Shown here piece by piece: positions 1 through 5,937 of a stretch of 6,340 bases of DNA. The notes beneath the pieces are model-generated. The model saw only the letters and a program-made list of their open reading frames with translations. It ran no database searches and was not told the origin of the DNA. The stretch covers positions 1-6,340 of the forward strand of contig QQUD01000340.1 in assembly GCA_008501785.1 (NCBI GenBank), in the 5' to 3' direction. Each line of letters begins with the position of its first letter. Position 1 is the stretch's first letter. The position numbers and the translations under genes were made by a program. Source of the DNA: Chloroflexota bacterium. Its GTDB lineage: Bacteria; Chloroflexota; Anaerolineae; Promineifilales; Promineifilaceae.

Positions 1-327
<327 letters not shown>

Positions 328-340
328 GAATGGGGAGTTG

Positions 341-414
341 GTATATTAGTGTATTAGTGCCCTGAATAGTTTCCCAATTTACCAATATACCAATATACCC
401 TTACACTAATACAC
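341..414. repeat. Octamer-based inverted repeat between galT and galK
   Basis: The galT-galK spacer is built from 8-bp words. The right side reads ACCAATAT (381-388), ACCAATAT (389-396), ACCCTTAC (397-404), ACTAATAC (405-412). The left side carries GTATATTA and GTGTATTA (341-356). Two pairings are possible: 341-357 with 382-398 (14 of 17 positions complementary), or the perfect 11-bp pair GTGTATTAGTG (349-359) with CACTAATACAC (404-414). They share left-arm bases, so they exclude each other. The element could modulate read-through into galK, whose Shine-Dalgarno begins 2 bases after it, or it could simply be a dispersed repeat. Structure is seen in the sequence; function is inferred. Confidence 0.6.
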
Positions 415-428
415 CCAAAGGATTTAAC

Positions 429-1583
429 ATGTCATTACAACAATTCGTTACAGATGCGTTTGTGGAACAGTTCGGGGAACGGCCGTCTTTCATTGTCCGC
501 GCCCCTGGTAGAGTAAATTTGATTGGTGAGCACACTGACTACAACGACGGCTTTGTGCTGCCAATGGCGATTGACCGGGCGATTTGGATCGCACTGCGGC
601 CGCGGGATGACCGACAGGTTTCAGTGACGACATTGGATTATGGGGAAACGGAAACCTTCTCTCTCGACACCCTGGAAAAAGGCAAAGGCTGGATCGAATA
701 TATCAAAGGCACTGCTTGGGCGATGCAAGAAGCAGGCTACGCACTCAACGGATGGGAAGGCGTGCTGAAAGGCGATATTCCCAAAGGGGCGGGCCTTTCT
801 TCATCGGCGGCGCTGGAAATGGCGACGACGCAGGCATTTAACGCCGTGTCTGATTTCGAATGGAAAGCGCCCGACATGGCGCTACTCGGTCAAAAAGCTG
901 AAAACAAGTGGGTGGGCGTGAATACCGGCATCATGGATCAAATGATTTCGGCTGCTGGCAAAGATGGACAGGCGCTGTTGATTGATTGCCGCACGTTGGA
1001 ACACACGTTAGTGCCGCTGCCGCCTGCGTCGGATGGGGCGGCAACGGCCGTTATCGTCCTCGACACTGCTACTCGACGTGGTCTGGTTGGATCTGCTTAC
1101 GACGAACGCCGCCAACAGTGCGAAACGGCCGCTGCTTACTTTGAAGTAAAAGCGCTGCGGGATGTGTCGATGGCTGAATTTTTGGGCGGGGCTGATGGTC
1201 TAGAACCACTGCCTTACAAACGCGCCAAGCATGTCGTCACCGAAAATCTGCGCACGCTTAACGCGGCCAAAGCCATGCAAAATGCGGATGCCGAATTAAT
1301 GGGGCAGTTGATGAATGAGAGCCACACCAGCATGCACGAAGATTTTGAAATCACAAACAAAGAGCTGCACATCATGGCTAAAATTGCGCAGCAGCAGGAA
1401 GGCTGCTTCGGCGCTCGTATGACAGGCGGCGGGTTTGGTGGCTGTGCGGTAGCATTGGTACATGAAGGGAAGGTGGAGGGATTTGTAACGGCCGTTGCCA
1501 CCGCCTACGAAGCTGCCACCAACCTGAAACCAAACATCTACGTCTGCCGCGCCAGTGCCGGTGCAGAAATTGTTTCTGGTTAA
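429..1583 (+). CDS. galK: Galactokinase
   Basis: This 384-residue GHMP-family kinase phosphorylates galactose with ATP to galactose-1-phosphate, the first committed step of the Leloir pathway, in the cytoplasm. The galactokinase signature PGRVNLIGEHTDYNDG covers residues 26-41 and includes R28, E34, H35 and D37, which contact sugar and phosphate in the family. The GHMP phosphate-binding loop GAGLSSSAA is at 120-128. D170 in GIMDQM is the expected catalytic Asp, and the C-terminal MTGGGFGG motif is at 331-338. Length is normal for bacterial GalK. The start is set by AAAGGA (417-422), 6 bases before ATG, and by N-terminal alignment to the family. The gene sits 101 bp after galT on the same strand, which supports cotranscription. 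It contains two exact copies of AACGGCCGTT (1043-1052, 1487-1496) and two near copies (478-487, 1124-1133). Confidence 0.98.
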   Translation: MSLQQFVTDAFVEQFGERPSFIVRAPGRVNLIGEHTDYNDGFVLPMAIDRAIWIALRPRDDRQVSVTTLDYGETETFSLDTLEKGKGWIEYIKGTAWAMQEAGYALNGWEGVLKGDIPKGAGLSSSAALEMATTQAFNAVSDFEWKAPDMALLGQKAENKWVGVNTGIMDQMISAAGKDGQALLIDCRTLEHTLVPLPPASDGAATAVIVLDTATRRGLVGSAYDERRQQCETAAAYFEVKALRDVSMAEFLGGADGLEPLPYKRAKHVVTENLRTLNAAKAMQNADAELMGQLMNESHTSMHEDFEITNKELHIMAKIAQQQEGCFGARMTGGGFGGCAVALVHEGKVEGFVTAVATAYEAATNLKPNIYVCRASAGAEIVSG

Positions 1584-1653
1584 CCTGCTTCGCCAGGGGC
1601 TGATGGAAGTTAAATAAATAATCAGGTAATAGAAAACTACAAAATGTGGCCCT

Positions 1654-1718
1654 GTCATTCCCGCGCAGGCGGGAATCTACTCGACTACGTCATGGATTCC
1701 CGCCTGCGCGGGAATGAC
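1654..1718. repeat. Perfect 24-bp-arm inverted repeat of the ATTCCCGC...GCGGGAAT type
   Basis: The arms 1654-1677 and 1695-1718 are exact reverse complements over 24 bp, around a 17-nt loop. Each arm contains ATTCCCGCGCAGGCGGGAAT (1657-1676, and its complement at 1696-1715), itself a quasi-palindrome with 8-bp half arms. The DNA or RNA can therefore form either one long stem or two small hairpins. This core word is known from dispersed repeats in unrelated bacteria, including the dRS3 family of Neisseria (ATTCCC-N8-GGGAAT). There is no U-tract immediately after the stem, so a mobile or REP-like repeat is more likely than a purpose-built terminator, although it may still end galK transcripts. 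Confidence 0.85.
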
Positions 1719-1760
1719 AAGTTCCCTATTACCGTTTTATTTTCTTAACGTTCATAAGCC

Positions 1761-1834
1761 CTCTGGCTACGAGGTGGAAGACCCTTTGGGTCTAATCTTT
1801 CAGCCCTGAAAGGGCTTTCATCTCGTAGCCGGAG
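1761..1834. repeat. Structured 74-nt repeat-like element, three-way junction fold
   Basis: The outer arms 1761-1776 and 1819-1834 pair along all 16 positions when read as + strand RNA, with two of them G-U wobbles. Inside lie two small hairpins: AGACCC-TTT-GGGTCT (1779-1793) and AGCCCT-GAA-AGGGCT (1802-1816). Together they form a compact three-way junction. The layout resembles REP/BIME elements mobilised by Y1 (RAYT-type) transposases, but no transposase gene is in the window. A cis-regulatory RNA for the genes that follow is an alternative. The wobbles, compatible only with + strand RNA folding, hint at pairing at RNA level but are too few to prove it. The element is not a tRNA despite its length. 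Confidence 0.65.
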
Positions 1835-1872
1835 CGTTTACCCCCCAGCAGATGGTATGGTCATAACTTTTA

Positions 1873-1901
1873 ATGAAACAGATGTTATTTTCAGATAAAA
1901 T
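1873..1901 (+). promoter_or_regulatory. Candidate sigma-70-type promoter giving a leaderless transcript
   Basis: A -10-like TAAAAT (1896-1901, 5 of 6 matches to TATAAT) lies 17 bp after a weak -35-like ATGAAA (1873-1878, 4 of 6). Transcription would begin near 1908-1910, essentially at the ATG at 1910, which has no Shine-Dalgarno. This fits a leaderless start. The assignment is inferred from spacing and consensus only. Confidence 0.4.
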
Positions 1902-1909
1902 CTTGAACT

Positions 1910-2065
1910 ATGCGTACCAGATTAAATGTCCCTCGGAAATATTTTTTACCCTTCGTTTTGTTTTGGCTATATATCGCTTTTTCTGTTTTGGATTTATGGC
2001 CTGTAGGAAAAGCACCGGGACAAATTGAAACAGTTTTGCAAAGTTTTAGATCGATCAATTTATGA
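1910..2065 (+). CDS. Candidate 51-residue single-pass membrane microprotein
   Basis: An ATG at 1910 opens 51 codons ending in TGA at 2063-2065. The product starts MRTRLNVPRKY with five basic residues, then has one hydrophobic span (FLPFVLFWLYIAFSVLDLW, about residues 12-30), then a polar tail to about residue 51. This is the shape of a small N-in, C-out membrane protein. Its stop overlaps the first possible start of the protease gene as ATGA (2062-2065), an arrangement typical of translational coupling. No Shine-Dalgarno precedes 1910, but a promoter-like -10 just upstream suggests leaderless translation. I recognise no family. The region is AT-rich, so a chance ORF or a remnant of a longer membrane protein remains possible. 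Confidence 0.42.
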   Translation: MRTRLNVPRKYFLPFVLFWLYIAFSVLDLWPVGKAPGQIETVLQSFRSINL

Positions 2066-3243
2066 TCACTGAATTTCTAAACAAAATTATGATTAATCTG
2101 TACATAAAAATCATATTAAGTTTACTGCTGATAACAATTATCACAGCCTGCGACAATAATGATGAACCTGTACCAACCTACACACCACAGCCAACCCAAA
2201 CACCGGTCATTATCGTAGCCACGCCTACGCCGCTGCCAGATGATTTTATGGTGCCGATTGACGTGGAAGAGGAGTTGGTCACCAATTTGTATGACCGGGT
2301 CGGACCTTCGGTGGTGCATATCACCACCGAAGTCGTCACAATGAGCTTCTTCTTCGGACCATCTGCCAGCGAAGGCACCGGCTCCGGCTTTTTGTACGAC
2401 GACTCAGGGCATATCGTCACAAATTACCATGTGATTGAAGATGCATCGCGCATTGAGGTGCGGCTGTCGGATGAATCGACGGTTCAGGCTGAAGTAGTCG
2501 GCGTTGATCAATCGAATGATTTGGCCGTTTTGAAGGTCAATTTGCCTGATAATGTCTCCATCTTTCCGCTGGAAATTGGCGATGCGGACAGCGTTCGTGT
2601 CGGTCAGCGAGCCATTGCGATTGGCAATCCGTTTGGCCTGGACCGCACGTTGACAACGGGTGTAGTAAGTGCGCTGGGACGGCCGTTACAAACCGATGAA
2701 AACAATGTCATCTTCAACGTCATCCAAACCGATGCGGCGATTAATCCGGGTAATTCGGGTGGGCCGCTGCTCGATTCACGAGGGCGGGTGATTGGGGTGA
2801 ATACGGCCGTTCGCGAAAACGCACAGGGCATTGGCTTTGCCGTGCCGGTAGATACCGTGCAGCGCATTGTGCCGGTTTTGATTGAGCAGGGGACTTATCC
2901 GCATCCGTGGCTGGGTTTGTTGGGATACTCGATTACCCCAGATTTTGCTGAACTGCTGGAACTGCCAGTGGAATCGGGTGTGTTGGTGGCACAGCTTTAT
3001 CGCGAAGGACCGGCCGTGGCAGCCGGCATTCAAGGCGCGACAGAACAGGTGGTGGTTGGGAATCGGCGGGTGTTGATTGGTGGGGATGTGATAACGGCCG
3101 TTAACAACACCCGCATCACCAACTGGCAAAATTTGCAACAATATCTTGAACTGAACACTCGCGCTGGCGAAAATATCAGCATCAACCTGCTGCGAAATGG
3201 CGAACCATTAACCATTGACCTGATCCTGGCAGCCCAACCATAG
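2062..3243 (+). CDS. HtrA/Deg-family serine protease, lipoprotein-anchored, one PDZ domain
   Basis: This 393-residue trypsin-fold protease probably handles damaged or regulatory proteins outside the cytoplasmic membrane. Residues 13-29 form a hydrophobic signal followed by the lipobox I27-T28-A29-C30, so mature protein would be lipid-anchored at C30. A Pro/Thr linker (about 36-58, TPQPTQTP and TPTPLP) spaces it from the membrane. The triad is visible as H123 (TNYHV), D153 (SNDLAVL) and S232 (GNSGGPL). A PDZ domain spans about 281-390, starting HPWLGLLGYS, with GGDVITAVN at 340-348. An ATG at 2089 (residue 10) would leave a more typical lipoprotein signal, and neither start has a good Shine-Dalgarno. 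The 2062 start overlaps the stop of the 1910 ORF. The gene lies between galK and galE with no evident metabolic link. Confidence 0.93.
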   Translation: MITEFLNKIMINLYIKIILSLLLITIITACDNNDEPVPTYTPQPTQTPVIIVATPTPLPDDFMVPIDVEEELVTNLYDRVGPSVVHITTEVVTMSFFFGPSASEGTGSGFLYDDSGHIVTNYHVIEDASRIEVRLSDESTVQAEVVGVDQSNDLAVLKVNLPDNVSIFPLEIGDADSVRVGQRAIAIGNPFGLDRTLTTGVVSALGRPLQTDENNVIFNVIQTDAAINPGNSGGPLLDSRGRVIGVNTAVRENAQGIGFAVPVDTVQRIVPVLIEQGTYPHPWLGLLGYSITPDFAELLELPVESGVLVAQLYREGPAVAAGIQGATEQVVVGNRRVLIGGDVITAVNNTRITNWQNLQQYLELNTRAGENISINLLRNGEPLTIDLILAAQP

Positions 3244-3334
3244 CAATCTGAGGTCTTTAGAACTATCGTAATTTTAATAAAATACAGTGCCCATGTGAAT
3301 TTTTGAAATTAACAAAATCGATTGTAGACACAAT

Positions 3335-3362
3335 GTAGAGACGCAAGATTTTATGTCTCTAC
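3335..3362. repeat. Decayed GTAGAGACGCAA-type hairpin upstream of galE
   Basis: GTAGAGAC (3335-3342) pairs perfectly with GTCTCTAC (3355-3362). The stem continues inward through a G-T wobble (3343/3354), a C-A mismatch (3344/3353) and two A-T pairs, closing on a GATT loop (3347-3350). The mismatched positions look like a once-perfect GCAA/TTGC stem that has mutated. It lies 41 bp before galE. It could end transcription from the protease gene, but no T-run follows, so a dispersed repeat is the better reading. The rest of the 3244-3403 spacer is AT-rich, and I found no convincing promoter in it. Confidence 0.55.
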
Positions 3363-3403
3363 TACAACAATAAAACAATCCAAATTCAAACGAGGTTTAT
3401 TCC

Positions 3404-4384
3404 ATGAAAATTTTAGTAACAGGCGGTGCCGGATATATCGGCAGCATTACCGTGGAGCGATTGATCAAAGCAGGCGAAGAAGTTGTTGTTTTCGACAACC
3501 TGTACCAGGGCCATGAAGACGCAGTGCATCCTGACGCCGTTTTTGTAAAAGGCGATTTGGCCGACAAAGCCGCAATTGATGCAGTGATGGCTAAACACAA
3601 ACCCGACGGCATCATGCATTTTGCATCGTATACGTTGGTTGGCGAATCGGTTGAATATCCATTCATGTATCTGCGTGACAATGTGGTCAACGGTGCAAAT
3701 TTGATTGAAAGTGCAGCAAAGCATGGCGTAAAGCGTTTCATCCTCTCCTCAACTGCTAACTTGTTTGATGACCCAGAACGGATGCCCATTGATGAAAAAG
3801 AACGCATCGTTCCTGGCAGCCCGTATGGCGAATCTAAATTCATTCTCGAACGCATTTTGCACTGGATGGATGAGATTTATGGGATGAGACATGCTTGCTT
3901 GCGCTACTTCAATGCGTGTGGCGCAACTGAAGAACGCGGCGAAGACCACGATCCTGAAACACATTTGATTCCATTGGTGCTAGAAGTGGCGTTAGGAAAA
4001 CGTGACAAGATTGTGATTTTTGGTGATGATTACGACACACCAGATGGCACGTGTGTGCGTGACTACATCCACATCGTTGATTTGGCAGAAGCACATATTT
4101 TGGCCATGCGCGCATTAGCAGATGGGCCAAGCCGCAAGTATAATTTGGGAAACGGCCGTGGCTACAGCATCAAACAAGTCATCGAAACCGCCCGCGAAGT
4201 CACCGGCCACCCGATTCCGGCAGAAATGGGTGACCGTCGCCCTGGCGACCCCGACATTTTGATTGCCAGCAGCGAAACCATCAATCACGATCTCGGTTGG
4301 AAACCAATGTACCCGGAATTGAAAGATATTATTCAAATGGCCTGGAATTGGCATGTTAAAAACCCGAATGGGTATGAGAAATAG
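3404..4384 (+). CDS. galE: UDP-glucose 4-epimerase
   Basis: This 326-residue extended short-chain dehydrogenase/reductase interconverts UDP-galactose and UDP-glucose with a bound NAD, closing the Leloir cycle and supplying UDP-galactose for glycans. The Rossmann motif TGGAGYIG is at residues 6-13, the acidic ribose-binding turn is FDNL, and [11 protein letters not shown] follows the third strand. The catalytic Ser/Thr region is S115-S116-T117, and Y141-xxx-K145 (PYGESK) is the proton-transfer pair. [10 protein letters not shown] begins at 219. Positions after the SST read ANLFDD where E. coli-type enzymes have ATVYG, a variant outside the core catalytic pair. The start is supported by GAGG (3392-3395), 8 bases before ATG. 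The gene is on the same strand as galT-galK but separated from them by the protease locus, so it probably has its own transcript. Confidence 0.96.
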   Translation: MKILVTGGAGYIGSITVERLIKAGEEVVVFDNLYQGHEDAVHPDAVFVKGDLADKAAIDAVMAKHKPDGIMHFASYTLVGESVEYPFMYLRDNVVNGANLIESAAKHGVKRFILSSTANLFDDPERMPIDEKERIVPGSPYGESKFILERILHWMDEIYGMRHACLRYFNACGATEERGEDHDPETHLIPLVLEVALGKRDKIVIFGDDYDTPDGTCVRDYIHIVDLAEAHILAMRALADGPSRKYNLGNGRGYSIKQVIETAREVTGHPIPAEMGDRRPGDPDILIASSETINHDLGWKPMYPELKDIIQMAWNWHVKNPNGYEK

Positions 4385-4449
4385 GTGTCAGGTATCAGCT
4401 ATCAGGTATCAGCTTTTCTGGCTGATAGCTGACACCTGATAGCTGACAG
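4385..4449. repeat. Heptamer-based inverted repeat after galE
   Basis: The arms 4385-4413 and 4421-4449 are complementary at 24 of 29 positions around a TTTTCTG loop. Each arm is a run of 7-bp words: the right arm reads GCTGATA GCTGACA CCTGATA GCTGACA. It begins one base after the galE stop and ends just before the Shine-Dalgarno of the next gene, so it fills the whole intergenic space. It could attenuate or insulate expression between galE and the 4466 gene. Heptanucleotide intergenic repeats of this general kind (STRR) are known in cyanobacteria, but relationship to those is not shown. Confidence 0.75.
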
Positions 4450-4465
4450 CTTCAAAGGAGGAACC

Positions 4466-5431
4466 ATGTCCCAAACATTCACCGGTGTGATTCAGTATGC
4501 AAACGGCAAGCCTGCCAAAGATGTGACGGTACGGCTGTTTGATAAGGATGTGATTGGTAAGGATGATGATTTGACGGTGACGGCGGGAGTTTCTGATGCG
4601 GACGGGGTGTTTACCGTTGTGTATCAGGAGGACCGTGAGCTGAATTTTGCGGATATTTATTTGCCGTATTTGGAGTTTGGGTATGTGTTTAACGGCCGTT
4701 CCACCACCCACCGCAAATTTGTGCAACCGTTCAATCGCGTCTTCAAACTGCCCGAATATCCACCCGTGACCTTCATCCCCGCCGAACATGGTTTCCAATT
4801 CGTCAACCGCTTCCCCGGTTATTGGCTGCCCTTCTCCATTTCAGCCATTCCCGACATTCCTAGTGTGAGCAACATTTACGGTTTGTGCGGCGGCATGTCA
4901 GCTACTTCCTACGATTTTATGCTGGCGGGCATTTCCATTCCCGAACGCCGCCGCCGCCCTGGGCGCGTTTCGCCACTACACCAATATTTGCACCGGCGGC
5001 AAGTTGATAGCCTGACAATGGGTAAACAAGTGGTTCGATTTATTCGCTGGATGGCATTGCCAGATGAAGCCGTGCAACTGCGCACCGCTGAAGCTGTCAA
5101 AGAGCTAAAGCCACGTCTCGATGCAGGCATCCCGACTCCGATTGGTATGGTTTACATCAGTTCCAAAGAGACGTGGGAAATCTGGCAAAATCATCAAGTG
5201 CTGGCGGTTAATTACACCGAAGAAGATGGCCTGTTGCGTATTCAAATTTATGAGCCAAATTATCCACGCCGCAATGATGTGTTCATTAACTGCTGGTCGG
5301 ATGAGCGCGGCGGCCTCAAAAGCGTGCAAGTGATGGGCAAGAAAAGCAAACATGTGCGCGGATTTTTTACCATGCCTTATGAGCCGATGATGCCGCCTCG
5401 GCGTTTGCTTGAGGAAACCACGGAAGATTAG
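4466..5431 (+). CDS. Uncharacterised protein: transthyretin-like domain plus papain-like C-H-N region
   Basis: I do not recognise a named family for this 321-residue protein. Residues about 1-55 (FTGVIQYANGKPAKDVTVRLFDKD...SDADGVFTVVYQ) look like a transthyretin/carboxypeptidase-regulatory-type beta sandwich. The middle carries YGLCGGMSATSYDF with C141 at the start of a probable helix, then H243 in NHQVLAVNY and N265 in YEPNYP. Order and spacing fit a papain-fold Cys-His-Asn triad as in C1/C39-like peptidases, so a cysteine peptidase or a related amide-bond enzyme is inferred. There is no signal peptide or membrane span; the protein looks cytoplasmic unless exported by a non-Sec route. A basic run ERRRRPGR lies near 166-173. 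AAAGGAGG (4454-4461) ends 4 bases before the ATG and fixes the start. An exact AACGGCCGTT is at 4691-4700. Confidence 0.8.
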   Translation: MSQTFTGVIQYANGKPAKDVTVRLFDKDVIGKDDDLTVTAGVSDADGVFTVVYQEDRELNFADIYLPYLEFGYVFNGRSTTHRKFVQPFNRVFKLPEYPPVTFIPAEHGFQFVNRFPGYWLPFSISAIPDIPSVSNIYGLCGGMSATSYDFMLAGISIPERRRRPGRVSPLHQYLHRRQVDSLTMGKQVVRFIRWMALPDEAVQLRTAEAVKELKPRLDAGIPTPIGMVYISSKETWEIWQNHQVLAVNYTEEDGLLRIQIYEPNYPRRNDVFINCWSDERGGLKSVQVMGKKSKHVRGFFTMPYEPMMPPRRLLEETTED

Positions 5432-5459
5432 TTTCCGCATAATCTCAAATTAAATACGT

Positions 5460-5478
5460 GTGTCACGCTGGTGTCACG
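5460..5478. promoter_or_regulatory. Direct repeat GTGTCACG x2, about one helical turn apart
   Basis: GTGTCACG occurs at 5460-5467 and again at 5471-5478, an 11-bp period that would place both copies on the same DNA face. The pair lies between the cysteine-protease-like gene and the small beta-protein gene, in an otherwise gene-free stretch of 149 bp. Binding by a transcription factor is an inference from the spacing alone. Confidence 0.3.
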
Positions 5479-5508
5479 TTTTCAGTTTACATTGTTGTCC
5501 GATATTGG

Positions 5509-5556
5509 TTTGGTAACCAGCCGTTAAATAACAGTTGTTTGGTAACGGCCGTTACC
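5509..5556. promoter_or_regulatory. Candidate operator region: 16-bp palindrome with an upstream imperfect copy
   Basis: GGTAACGGCCGTTACC (5541-5556) is a perfect 16-bp palindrome and contains the window's iterated decamer. A related segment, TTTGGTAACCAGCCGTTA (5509-5526), matches TTTGGTAACGGCCGTTA (5538-5554) with one extra base and one change, giving a direct repeat at 29-bp spacing. Both lie upstream of the 5581 gene. A repressor site is plausible, but the decamer is also common inside coding sequence here, so the palindrome may not be specific to this gene. Flanking -35/-10 candidates (TTGTTT 5535-5540, TAAAGT 5558-5563) are poor. Confidence 0.4.
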
Positions 5557-5567
5557 CTAAAGTTTTC

Positions 5568-5572
5568 GGAGG
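5568..5572 (+). promoter_or_regulatory. Shine-Dalgarno that fixes the 5581 start
   Basis: GGAGG lies 8 bases before ATG 5581. This strong site decides against the longer reading from GTG 5458, whose extra 41 codons run through the repeats and palindromes. Confidence 0.85.
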
Positions 5573-5580
5573 ACAATATT

Positions 5581-5934
5581 ATGGCTGAAGGCAGTAAAAC
5601 ATTCATTAATCATACGGACAAAGATGTAAACATAACTCTTTTTGTACGAGATGGAGATAGTCCACAAGACAAAGGGGGTACCGAACTCGTTTCAGTCCCT
5701 AAACATGGCGGTCATGTGACAATGATTTATAGTGGTGATCCTGGCTCTTTGGGATACGTTTATCTAAATGGACTGCTTGTTGAGTGGCAAGAAGGGCCAG
5801 ATATGGTTGGTGTTTCCAGAAAAGTCGCACAGCGCGGCGATGCCTGGGACAATGTCCTCAACACCAATGACACTGTATCCATTTCTGCCCTTACCAGTGG
5901 CACATTTATGGCTTCTGGTTCTAACACGCAATAA
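5581..5934 (+). CDS. Small hypothetical protein, probably all-beta
   Basis: This 117-residue protein has no family I can name. Alternating polar and hydrophobic stretches (TFINHTDKDVNITLFVRDGD, TELVSVPKHGGHVTMIYSG, LGYVYLNGLLVEW, DTVSISALTSGTF) and many Gly/Asp/Asn turns suggest a beta sandwich. The segment RGDAWDNVLNTNDTVSI near the C-terminus looks like a conserved signature rather than filler. There is no signal peptide, membrane span or cysteine, so the product is probably soluble, cytoplasmic or released by a non-Sec route. Start choice rests on GGAGG at 5568-5572. The gene follows the cysteine-protease-like gene by 149 bp on the same strand; a functional link is possible but unproven. 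Its codon use is more AT-rich than its neighbours (ACA, AAT, TTT, GGA are frequent). Confidence 0.8.
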   Translation: MAEGSKTFINHTDKDVNITLFVRDGDSPQDKGGTELVSVPKHGGHVTMIYSGDPGSLGYVYLNGLLVEWQEGPDMVGVSRKVAQRGDAWDNVLNTNDTVSISALTSGTFMASGSNTQ

Positions 5935-5937
5935 CTA

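Larger units (their letters stand above)
1584..1909. other. Gene-free spacer between galK and the 1910 small ORF
   Basis: This 326-bp spacer holds two separate repeat elements (1654-1718 and 1761-1834), described individually, and a probable promoter at its right end. The stretch 1584-1653 directly after galK and the stretch 1835-1872 show nothing I can name. No ORF with a plausible start and coding character occurs on either strand. The density of inverted repeats marks it as a repeat-accumulating junction between the gal genes and the protease locus. Confidence 0.7.

Noticed and set aside
341..414. CRISPR-like repeat array
   Set aside because: The repeated words are only 8 bp with no unique spacers of constant length, and no cas gene is present; the same applies to 4385-4449.
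1214..1658. Reverse-strand ORFs inside galK (and similar ones opposite the protease, galE and the 4466 gene)
   Set aside because: They lie antisense to well-supported genes, have no Shine-Dalgarno or family resemblance, and their amino-acid composition looks like a shadow of the sense frame.
1761..1834. tRNA reading of the 74-nt folded element
   Set aside because: It has two inner hairpins rather than three, no T-loop GTTCRA-like sequence, no recognisable anticodon arm, and a 16-pair outer stem instead of 7.
3303..3330. Promoter for galE beginning with TTGAAA (3303-3308)
   Set aside because: The -35 match is good but no acceptable -10 box occurs at 16-18 bp; the best candidate, TAGACA, matches only 3 of 6.
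5535..5563. Promoter with the 16-bp palindrome exactly filling a 17-bp spacer (TTGTTT / TAAAGT)
   Set aside because: The boxes match consensus poorly, and the start point would fall about 5570, inside the GGAGG site needed for translation.
5458..5580. GTG 5458 as an upstream start of the small beta-protein gene, adding 41 residues
   Set aside because: The extension runs through direct repeats and a palindrome and has no clear Shine-Dalgarno, while GGAGG lies 8 bases before ATG 5581.
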